A stretch of 64,000 bases of DNA. Origin: Homarus americanus. Its lineage: Eukaryota > Arthropoda > Malacostraca > Decapoda > Nephropidae. The DNA lies in NCBI RefSeq assembly GCF_018991925.1, contig NW_024735381.1, forward strand, positions 140,001 through 204,000, written 5' to 3'. The position numbers and the translations under genes are program-made. This document shows positions 55,060 to 64,000 of the stretch, one piece after another; position 1 is the first letter of the stretch; every line of letters starts with the position of its first letter. The notes under the pieces are model-generated. The model was not told the DNA's origin. It was given only the letters and a program-made list of their open reading frames with translations, and searched no databases.

Positions 55060-56110
55060 CCTGGAAACCGTTTTATCCTTCACCTCCTACCCCCCACCCT
55101 AGGTGTTGTCCCCCCCTTCCTCTCCCCCACCCAGGTCATATCTCCCCACCCCATTACTCCTCTACACTCTCCCCAACCCAGGTCATATCTCCCCACCCCA
55201 GCTACTCTTCCTCCCCACCCACCCCAAGTTCATCTCTCCCCCTCAGATCCTCTGTCCCCTCTCCCTCAGGTCTTCTCTCTCCATCCCCACATGTCTTCCT
55301 CCCCCTCTTTCCACCCCTGCTCTTTCTTTCCTCTCTCTCTCCCAGGTCTTCTCCCCTCATCCCCAGGTCCTTTCACTTCCCTCTTCCCATCCCTATGTTT
55401 TCTCTCCTTCTCTCCCCACCCCAGATCCTCTGCCTCCACTCTCCCACCCCTAAGGTCTTCTCCTCCCATCTCCCCCTTTAGTTTCCTCCTCCTCCCTTCT
55501 CCCCACCCCTGTAGCACTCTTTCTCCCTCCTCTCTCACCCCCAGGTCCTCTCCTCCCTTCTCCCCGTATCTTCTTCGACCTTTTCTTCCCATCTAACCCT
55601 TTCTTGTAACCTCCTCCTCCCTCCTCCATCCTCCCCCAAACCTTCTCTCTTCACCCCATGCAACCGTCAAGCTTCCTCTCCCAGCATATCTTGGAGACCC
55701 CCTCCCTCCAGAACTTCTCCCTCCGCCCCTCTCATCTCCTCCCACGACATCCCATCCCCCCTCCCCCTCCATTCTCCCCTCTCCCCCCCATTCTCCCCCT
55801 CCTCCCCCACCCCTCCACTCTCCTCCCCTCCCTCCTCCCTCCCCCTCCTCTCCTCCCTCCCTTCCCTCCCCTCCCCTTCCTCCCCTCTCCCCTCCCTCCC
55901 TCTCCTCCCCCCCTCTCCCCTTCCCCTCCTCCCTCCCCTCCCCTCTCCCCCCTCTCCCTTCCCTCCCCCCCCTCCCTCTCCCCTTCCCTCCCCCACTCTC
56001 TCCCCCGTCACTCTCTCTTCCCCCCCTCCTCTCTTCCCCCTCTCTCTTCCCCATCCTCTCTTCCCCCTCCTCTCTCCCCCCCACTCTCTCCCCTCACCCC
56101 CCCCGGCATC
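55060..56110. repeat. polypyrimidine block with CCCCAGGTC words
   Basis: The left half (to about 55560) has recurring CCCCAGGTC/CCCCAGATC words 40-60 bases apart, with ACCCAGGTCATATCTCCCCA present twice (about 55130 and 55179). The right half is nearly pure C/T. All long Pro/Ser forward frames and Gly/Glu/Arg reverse frames follow from composition. Confidence 0.9.
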
Positions 56111-56239
56111 TCTCTCCCCAACAGGATATAAAAAGAATGCAATAACAACTCGGGATTCTTACACAAGGATTATTACCCCAGGTTGGTGATGGTGGGGTGA
56201 CCTTGTTGTTGATGATGAAGCTGCCAAGGGTTGTGTCTC

Positions 56240-56549
56240 CTCATCTCCCTCCTTTCCTCTCTCTCCCTTTCTCTCTCTCCCTTTCTCTCCCTCTTACTTC
56301 CCACTCTCTTTCCCATCCGTACCCATCCCATTTTTCAACCCCTTCTCACCCTCCTACTTTTTCCCTCTCTCTCATCCTCTATTCTCTCTCACCTTCTATC
56401 TTCCTTCCATCCACCCTTTCCTCCTCCACTTTTCATTCTCCCTCTCACCTCCACCTTCCACCCGTCCCTCTCCCGTTCCCCGTCCCACCTACCATCCCGT
56501 TCCCCCTCCCACTCACCCCTCTCATTGTGTCATTATTATTGTTATTATT

Positions 56550-56581
<32 letters not shown>

Positions 56582-56588
56582 TTTTATT
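56240..56588. repeat. polypyrimidine tract then (ATT)n/(ATTT)n
   Basis: C/T-rich to 56525, then ATT triplets and about ten ATTT tetramers at 56530-56588. Confidence 0.92.
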
Positions 56589-56639
56589 CTTGTCAATTAA
56601 AAGTTCCCGTCTATGTGTCTGTGTATCTGTCTGTCTGTT

Positions 56640-59600
56640 TACTGACGTGAAGTGTTGTTGGGGCCGTGTTGCTGACGTGAAGTGTTGTTGGGGCCGTGTT
56701 GCTGACGTGAAGTGTTGTTGGGGCCGTGTTGCTGACGTGTAGTGTTGTTGGGGCCGTGTTACTGACGTAGTTTTGTTAGCCATGTTACTGGACGTGAAGT
56801 GTTGTTGGGGCCGTGTTGCTGACGTGTAGTGTTGTTGGTGCTCTTTTTACTGACGTGTAGTGTTGCTGTACGTGTTACTAACGTGTAGTGGTTCTGGGGA
56901 TGTGTTACTGACGTGTAGTGTTGTTAGATGTGTTACTGACGTGTAGTGTTGAGGCCGTGTGTTACTGACGTGTAGTATTGATGGGGATCGTGTTACTGAC
57001 GTGTAGTGTTGGAGGCTGTGTTACTGACGTGTAGTGTTTCTTGGGGACTTGTTACTGACGTGTAGGGTTTTTGAGGCGGTGTTACTGACGTATTGTTGTT
57101 GGGGGCCGTGTTATTGACGTAGTTGCTGGGACGCGTTATTGACGTAGTGTTGTTAGACGTGTTACTGACGTGCAGTGTTGTTGAGGCCGTTACTGACGTA
57201 GTGTTGTTGGGGCCGTGTTACTGACGTGATGTTTCTGGGAAATGTTACTGACGTGTAGGGTTTTGAGGCGGTGGTACTGGACGTAGTGTTGTTGAGGAAG
57301 TGTTACTGACGTGTAGTGTTGTTGAGCCGGGTTGACGTGTAGTGTTGCTGGGGCCGTATTATTGACGTGTGTTTGGGGACGTTACTGATGTGTAGTGTTG
57401 CTAGGGGATGTGTTACGACGTAGTGTTGTTGAGGCTGTTACTGACGTAGTGCTGTTGTACGTATTATTGACGTAGTGTTGTTAGGGACGTGTTACTGACG
57501 TGTAGTGTTGTTGAGGCCGTGTTACTGACGTAGTAGTGTTGTTGGAGGCCGTGTTACTGACGTGTAGTGTTGCTGGCCGTGCTATTGATGTGTAGTGTTG
57601 TTAGGGACGTGTTAATAACGTGTAGTGTTGGTTGAGCTGTGTTACTGATGTAGTGTTACTGAGGCCGTGTTACTGACGTGTAGTGTTGCTATGGACGTGT
57701 TACTGACGTGTAGTGTTGCTATGGACGTGTTACTGACGTGTAGTGTTGCTATGGACGTGTTACTGACGTGTAGTGTTGTTGAGGCCGTTTTACTGACGTA
57801 GTGTTGCTGGGGATGTGTTACTAACGTGTAGTGTTGTTGTTGACGTGTTACTGACGTATAGTGTTGCTGGGGTCGTGTTACTGACGTGTAGTGCTCCTGG
57901 GGCCGTGTTACTGACGTGTAGTGCTCCTGGGCCGTGTTACTGACGTGTGGTATTGCTGGGGTCGTGTTACTGACATGTAGTGTTGTTGGGGTCGTGTTGC
58001 TGACGCCGTGTTACTGACGTAGTGTTGTTGAGGCCGTGTTACTGACGTAGTGTTGCTGGGGAAGTGTTACTGACGTGTGTGTTGCTGGGGCCGTGTTACT
58101 GACGAGTGTTGTTGAGGCCGTGTTACTGACGTAGTGTTGCTGGGGATGTTACTGACGTGTAGTGTTGCTGGGGACGTGTTACTGACATGTAGTGTGTTGC
58201 TAGGGACGTGTTACTGACATGTGTTGTTGCTAGGGACGTGTTACTGACGTGTAGTGTTGCTAGGGACGTGTTACTGACGTGTAGTGTTGCTAGGGACGTG
58301 TTGACGTAGTGTTGTTGAGCCTTGTTACTGACGTAGTGTTGCTGGGGAAGTGTTACTGCCGTGTAGTGTTGTTGTTGACGTGTTACTGACGTGGTGTTGC
58401 TGGGGAAGTGTTACTGCCGTGTAGTGTTGTTGTTGACGTGTTACTGATGTATAGTGTTGCTGTGGCCGTGTTACTGACGTGTAGTGTTACTGTGGCCGAG
58501 TTACTGACGTGTAGTGCTGCTGGGGCCGTGTTACTGACGTGTAGTGTTGTTGAGCCGTGTTACTGACGTAGTGTTGCTGGGGAAGTGTTACTGCCGTGTA
58601 GTGTTGTTGTTGACGTGTTACTGATGTATAGTGTTGCTGTGGCCGTGTTACTGACGTGTAGTGTTGCTGTGGCCGTGTTACTGACGTGTGGTGCTGCTGG
58701 GCCGTGTTACTGACGTGTGTGTGCTGGGGTCGTGTTACTGACGTTTAGTGTTGCTGGTGCTCTGTTTACTGACGTGTAGTGTTGCGGGGCCGTGTTACTG
58801 ACGTAGTGTTGCTGGGGCCGTTTGTTGACGTGTAGTGTTGCTGGGGACGTGTTACTGACGTGTAGTGTTGCTAGGGATGTTACTGACGTGTAGTGTTGTT
58901 GAGGCCGTGTTACTGACGTAGTGTTGTTGGGGTGTTCTGACGTGTTACTGACGTCTAGTGTTGCTGGGGCCGTGTTACTGACGTGTAGTGTTGCTGTGGC
59001 CGTGTTACTGACGTGTAGTGTTTCTTGGGCCGTGTTACTGACGTGTAGTGTTTCTTGGGCCGTGTTACTGACGTGTAGTGTTTCTTGGGCCGTGTTACTG
59101 ACGTGTGGTATTGCTGGGGTCGTGTACTGACGTTTAGTGTTGTTCGGGTCGTGTTACTGACATGTAGTGTTGCTGGCGCCGTGTTACTGACGTAGTGCTG
59201 CTGGGGCCGTGTTACTGACGTGTAGTGTTGCTGGTACGTGTTACTGACGTGTAGTGTTGCTAGGTACGTGTTACTGACGTGTAGTGTTGCTGGGACGTGT
59301 TACTGACGGAGTGTTGCTGGGTTGTTACTGACGTGTAGTGTTGCTAGGGACGTGTTACTGACGTGTAGTGTTGCTGGTGCTCTGTTTTACTGACGTGTAG
59401 TGTTGCTGGGGCCGTGTTATTGATGACATGTAGTGTTTCTTGGGCCGTGTTACTGACGTGTAGTGTTGCTGGGGCCGTGTTACTGGCGTGTAGTGTTGTT
59501 GGGTCGTGTTCTGACGTGTAGTGTTGCTGGTGCTTGTTTCTGACTGTAGTGTTGCTGGCGCCGTGTTACTGACGTAGTGCTGGGGCCGTGTTATTGACGT

Positions 59601-59752
59601 GTAGTGTTGCTGGGTACGTGTTACTGACGTGTAGTGTTGCTGTGGCCGTGTTACTGACGTGTAGTGTTGTTGTGGCCGTGTTACTGACGTGTAGTGTTGC
59701 TGGGGCCGTGTTACTGACGTGTAGTGTTGCTGGGGCCGTGTTACTGACGTAT
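56640..59752. repeat. 3.1-kb 30-bp minisatellite, TTACTGACGTGTAGTGTTGC core
   Basis: Roughly 105 copies of a unit with core TTACTGACGTGTAGTGTTGC and a TGGGGCCGTG linker. Common variants are loss of GT (TGACGTAGTG), TTGTTGAGGCC, CTAGGGACGTG and GTTTCTTGGGCC. Runs of identical variant units (for example 57665-57775, and three GTTTCTTGGG copies at 59018-59093) show local block duplication. Each unit has TGACGTG, which combines a CRE half site and an ACGTG core. Frames at 56571-56783 (reverse), 58921-59130, 59566-59790 (reverse) and 59588-59812 are repeat translations. Confidence 0.97.
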
Positions 59753-60605
59753 TCTCGCCGGAAGACGAATTTCATAATCTGGCTTCTCAATTTGTTTCAT
59801 CATATTTTTTGATAGTTTACCTCAGCGCTGAGAACACAATTTACGGAGACCGGCAGTTTGTCCAAGACTTACACCCTCACCCTCTCCCCTTCCCTCACCT
59901 CTCCCCTCCCCTCACCCTCTCCATTCCCCCTCACCTCCTCCTCACTCTTCCCCTCAGCCTCCCCTCCTCTTCCCCTCCAGCTTCCCCTCACCCTCCCCAA
60001 AATACCCGGGGTTTTACCTCTTAATTTTAAGTTTAACTAAATACTAATTTAGGGAAGGTGAGGAGGTGCCAGGTGTGCAGAGATCTGGTATTTGTTAGAA
60101 ACGTTTTTTATTTTTATTTTGAGGGTTGGAAATAAATTATTCGTGTTTTTGTCTTTCGTCCGTGTGGATGTCTAGTCGTGTCTGTGTCTGTCTGTGTCGG
60201 TATATTGTAGATGAAATGAAGTATAAAAAATATTGGGACATTAACCACCAGTAGACACAGTTCAGTACACTGTGTGAAGACCCCGTGTTACTGGTGAAGG
60301 TAGACTGTGTGAGCGGGTGTACCTGTACTGTGTGGGTATTAACACGTGTTGTATACGGAAGTGAACGAGTCAGTGATGGTACAGCTTGTGTTGTCGTATC
60401 CGTGTGACCGTTTGTTATGTACCGGGACACTCGTATTTTGAGGCAGCAGTTATGGTGTACAGTTCACTAACTTATGGATGTTTTAACTTTCTTCTTTATT
60501 TTTCAAAAAGGGAAGAATGTCTTAGTATTATCTCTACACTAGTTGTTCTAGACGTGCTGACTATGTATCAATGTTCAGATTTATTGTTGTGTACGAGTTT
60601 GTTTA

Positions 60606-60611
<6 letters not shown>
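59753..60611. other. unique sequence with a C/T-rich patch, no gene recognised
   Basis: CCCTCACC and CTCCCC words lie at 59872-60000, and GTGTCTGTCTG words near 60178-60200. The 97-codon reverse frame 60137-60430 has no recognisable domain. Confidence 0.45.
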
Positions 60612-60699
<88 letters not shown>

Positions 60700-60739
60700 T
60701 GTGTGTGTGTGTGTACACACACACACACACACACACACA
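60612..60739. repeat. (TA)n-(GT)7-(AC)12 compound microsatellite with perfect palindrome
   Basis: TA dinucleotides to about 60700, then seven GT (60701-60714) immediately followed by twelve AC (60715-60739). The junction makes a 28-bp perfect palindrome at 60701-60728 with no loop. Confidence 0.96.
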
Positions 60740-61464
60740 TTTTTCCTGTATCTCGGTAATATTAATGTTTGTTTAGCATGCTCCTCCTCCCCAGGGCCAC
60801 ACACACGCATCACTCTGCCAGGAACTGGTCCAACAAATTTGCTTCATATCTCATAACCACCAATTGAAGTACCGGAGGCATGGCCGCGCCCACCCACCCA
60901 GGGCAGTGAAGTCGACGACTCCCTCCTCATACCACAACCTCAGCAGCCTTATGGTTCCCTGTGGGTTAGCCCGATACTGCCCCGAGTACTAATATCCTAT
61001 TCATCGTTGTGTAAAGGCCTGATCGTTACAAAAGGCGAACGACCTGTTAATAGCCGGGACCAGCATAACGCGCTGGGAGAAATTGCCTCTGGCCGCGACA
61101 GATTGGATGAAGGTTCATCTCGTAAACCACAGATGACGCAGGGCCGAGTTGCTGTGTCGCCCCCCCCCACCTTCCCTTCCTCTCCCTCACGTCCTCCCTT
61201 CCCTTCTTCCCTGTAACACACACACACGGGGTAATTCAACAACACTTGACCTCCATACATCGGTCATATTCCACCCTCCCCGACCCTCCCCCCGACTATG
61301 TGGGTCTCACACTCGACCTATACTCTGGTCAGTACTGGAATCCATACGTGTACTACTGTGTTGCAACCATATTAACCACATGACTCACACGTCGACACAG
61401 CTTCAACCCAAACCCGAGGCTTCGTCGACCCATAATCTTTTTCACGATATTCCTTCGGCCACAC
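60740..61464. other. unique sequence of balanced composition, no gene recognised
   Basis: 60830-61160 is the most gene-like base composition in the right half of the window. The overlapping frames 61007-61216 (forward) and 60997-61260 (reverse) show no domain. Short CA run at 61216-61227. Confidence 0.35.
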
Positions 61465-61930
61465 GACCCTCATCTACCCCACACACGACCCTCACCCCCA
61501 CACACGGCCCTCACTCACCCCCCACACGACCTCTCACTCACCCCACACCCTCACTCCACCCCCGCACGACCCTCCTCACCCCCCGCACGACCCTCACTCA
61601 CCCCACGCACGACCCTCACTCACCCCCACGCAGCCCTCCTCACCCCCGCACGACCCTCACTCACCCCCACGACCCTCCTCACACACGACCCTCCTCACCC
61701 CCACCGACCTCACTCTCACCCCCACGCGACCCTCACTCACCCCCACACGACCCTCACTCACCCCCACACGCGACCTCCTCACCCCCCCACACGACCTCCT
61801 CCCCCCACGGACCCTCACTCACCCCCACACGACCCTCCTCCCCCCACGCACGACCTCACTCACCCCCCCACACGACCCTCACTCACCCCCTCCTCCCCAC
61901 CCCCCGCACGACTCCTCACCCCACGCGACC
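61465..61930. repeat. about 21-bp minisatellite, CACGACCCTCACTCACCCCC core
   Basis: About 22 copies of CACGACCCTCACTCACCCCC with frequent C-run length changes and CCTCCTCACC variants. The 321-codon Pro/His/Ser/Thr frame 61149-62114 is a repeat translation. Confidence 0.94.
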
Positions 61931-62290
61931 ATCAGTCCACCCTGCACCCCCCTCGACCCTGCACCCCTCGACCCTGCCCCCCCTCGACCCTGCACACCTC
62001 TCGACCTTGCACACCCCCTCGACCCTACAGTCTCCCTCACCGCCACATCCGGACCCCTTAGTTGACCCGGTGGGGCAGCACTCCTGGTGTGGTAAGGGCG
62101 TCGGTTCGTGTTGATGTGTCTCCCTCCTGCTGCTGGGCTGACAACTTGAATGTGTCGTCTCCCCCCCCTTCCTTCGCCCCCCCCGTCGCCCCCCCACCGT
62201 CGTCCTCCGTGTCGTCCTCCCCGTCGTCTCCCCACCGTCGTCTCCCCCCCCACCGTCGTCCTCCCCGTTGTCCTCCCCACCTCGCCTCGT
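61931..62290. repeat. C-rich arrays, CCCTCGACCCTGCAC and CCACCGTCGTC
   Basis: Six copies of CCCTCGACCCTGCAC at about 61948-62030. A second C-rich patch at 62159-62282 repeats CCACCGTCGTC or CCCCGTCGTC about seven times. About 120 bases of mixed sequence separate the two. Confidence 0.85.
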
Positions 62291-62390
62291 CGAGATTTAG
62301 ATCACACGAGATGCGACATAGTTTATACAACTCAATCGTGGAATGTACTAACCTCTCTAGGCTTAGTGTTGGCAACTGTTGGCAGAGATG

Positions 62391-62585
62391 CTTGTGGGCG
62401 AGGCATTTGTAGTTAGGAGTGTTTGTTGGTGAGGCATTTGTGGACAGACGTGTTTGTTAGTTAAACATTTGTGGTCAGAAGTGTTTGTGGGTGAAGCATT
62501 TGTGGTCAGAAGTGTTTGTGGGTGAAGCATTTGTGGACAGACGTGTTTGTTAGTTAAACATTTGTGGTCAGAAGTGTTTGTAGTC
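62391..62585. repeat. about 31-bp minisatellite, CATTTGTGGTCAGAAGTGTT core
   Basis: Six to seven copies of CATTTGTGGTCAGAAGTGTT or CATTTGTGGACAGACGTGTT with TGTGGGTGAAG or TGTTAGTTAAA linkers. The two linker types alternate, giving a roughly 95-bp higher-order repeat (62440-62585). Confidence 0.92.
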
Positions 62586-62920
62586 TTTATTGTGAAAGGA
62601 GTTTAATATTTGTATTACTTAATTAAACGGTTCACATTGTTGACACGTGTATATACATATTAGACGATGTTGGAAGGGAAAGTAAACAATGTTGGTTGAA
62701 TAATAGGGAAACACAGAGTAGAAAGGAGAGGGGGAAGAGAGAGGAAAATAAAAAGAGAGAAGAAGGAGATGAAGGAAGTGAAGGAGACAGAGGATAAAGA
62801 ACAGAGAATCATGATTGAATTACATTAATGAGAAGATCATTAATATTACAGTAATGTCAATGACTGGTCTATGGTCTGTCTTGTCATTGAGAATAAAGGG
62901 GGGGGGTTACTGTATGCGGT
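62586..62920. other. unique AT- and purine-rich sequence, no gene recognised
   Basis: G/A-rich at 62715-62805 and a G run at 62899-62906. Nothing coding was seen. Confidence 0.45.
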
Positions 62921-63062
62921 GTCTGTCTGTCTGTCCGTCCGTCCGTCTGTGTCTCGTCTCTCTCGTCTGTCCATCCGTCTGTGTCCGTCTCTGCCCGTCC
63001 GTCCGTCTGTGTCCGTCTCTGTTCGTCTGTCTGTCCGTCCGTCTGTGTCCGTCTCTGTCAAG
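62921..63062. repeat. (GTCT)n/(GTCC)n microsatellite
   Basis: GTCT and GTCC tetramers with GTCTGTGTCCGTCTCTG recurring as a 30-35 bp higher unit. The Cys/Ser/Val/Arg-rich frames are repeat translations. Confidence 0.93.
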
Positions 63063-63257
63063 CCCCTGTCCAACGCCCGCCCGTGTATAAAGTCACCTCT
63101 ATGCCGCGGGATTGAACGAAATTTCAAGTCACTTTGGGTACAAAAACGGCACCAAAACATGCCTTGCAACAGTTGTAAACCTTATTGTCTAGTAAGCCTC
63201 AGCCCGGGGTTCACGTTATCTTCAGCTGATGGTTGTGTTTAGGTAAACATATTGATG

Positions 63258-63260
<3 letters not shown>

Positions 63261-63316
<56 letters not shown>
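63261..63316. repeat. (GA)n microsatellite
   Basis: About 27 GA dinucleotides. Confidence 0.98.
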
Positions 63317-63318
<2 letters not shown>

Positions 63319-63658
63319 ATTTAGACCTCTACTACACCAATTGCCTACCACAGGAAGCGAACGCACCTAACTTGTCAACACTGCGGCAAGCGTGTCAAAT
63401 TATCTCAACTTACACGTAACTCTGACAGTTCAAGATTTACGCACTATTTTAACAAGCAAAACAAATTTTAACTTTTTTTATTTTCTACTTTTTTATTGTT
63501 AGGGTGTTCCAGTGATCAAACGTGAGAATAATTAAGATATTTTGGGTTTTATGTCAAGTTTACGTGTATATTTTTGGTCCCACTATGTAACTCTAGGAAG
63601 AAGGTCAACATGAGAGGCACGCGCGGGGCCTTGTTATGTCATAGTGGAATTAGCTGAT

Positions 63659-63695
<37 letters not shown>

Positions 63696-64000
63696 CACAC
63701 CCACCCACCCATACGTTTCTCAAGACTTTTCAACACCCGGACACGCACAACCATGTCTTATAACACCATAAAGATAAAAGACACGCACCCACGCCCCTCA
63801 AGTCTCAAGACACGCACACACATGTCCTAAAACGTGTAGTTGGTGCGTGGTAAATATCGAGTGTGGTAAAGGGGGGGGTGTTGTGATAGCGGCGGCCATA
63901 AAGCGAACTTAATGTGGTGGGGGTCCAGTTCTGGTGGCCGGCCTCTAGCCCCCTATCCACTTAGTCTGGATAGGTGAACCCCGGTTAGCCCTGGTTGGAG
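63317..64000. other. unique sequence with an AC run, no gene recognised
   Basis: AC run at 63661-63692 and two loosely related ACACGCAC/CATGTC patches at 63735-63830. No gene, RNA or terminal structure was recognised before the window edge. Confidence 0.4.

Noticed and set aside
60830..61220. Balanced-composition segment considered as a tRNA, SINE or exon
   Set aside because: No A-box/B-box pair, cloverleaf or domain could be found by eye.
61149..62114. 321-codon Pro/His/Thr frame
   Set aside because: Entirely produced by the CACGACCCTCACTCACCCCC array.

Overview
This window looks like intergenic or heterochromatin-like DNA from an arthropod nuclear genome, most probably a decapod crustacean. 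That assignment is inference. It rests on the exceptional density of micro- and minisatellites, repeated TTAGG/CCTAA pentamers (the arthropod telomere word), and relics of three retroelement types common in crustaceans. I see no intact protein-coding gene, rRNA, tRNA or bacterial-type operon. Nearly all long open frames are read through tandem repeats or polypyrimidine tracts.

Layout. 1-6.4 kb: a decayed TACAATAT array, CT and polypyrimidine tracts, a reverse-strand retrotransposon fragment (2444-3267), two related foldback structures carrying CCTAA repeats (3664-3781 and 5313-5590), and a 650-bp ATT microsatellite. 6.8-9.7 kb: a 30-bp minisatellite, a long polypyrimidine block and a degenerate TTAGG block. 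9.9-13.9 kb: mostly unique AT-rich DNA holding a Penelope-like GIY-YIG endonuclease relic (11104-11451). 14.2-15.6 kb: a second, longer copy of the same retrotransposon on the plus strand. 15.7-27.7 kb: back-to-back minisatellites, including a 3.4-kb 28-bp array (19813-23200), and neighbouring arrays rich in CCAAT words. 28-34 kb: mostly unique DNA, with a foldback whose arms are GGGCCC-type tandem arrays (about 32530-33010). 34.9-36.0 kb: a C/T-only block. 39.9-40.3 kb: a duplicated sequence with four DR1-type nuclear-receptor words. 42.4-43.4 kb: a second GGGCCC array framed by inverted ends. 44-49.5 kb: further short arrays. 52.5 kb: a small reverse-transcriptase relic. 54.0-62.6 kb: a stop-free 28-bp array, more polypyrimidine DNA, a 3.1-kb 30-bp TGACGTG array and C-rich arrays. 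62.6-64 kb: unique DNA with small microsatellites.

By my hand-drawn boundaries, minisatellites cover roughly a quarter of the window. Eleven arrays with no shared core have units of about 27-31 bp. The genes do not work together in any pathway, since only decayed mobile-element coding sequence is present. The best candidates for something undescribed are structural: two foldback-type repeat families whose arms or interiors are tandem arrays (GGGCCC family and CCTAA family), the convergent unit length of unrelated arrays, and the DR1 cluster. All alignments were made by eye, so copy numbers and edges are approximate.
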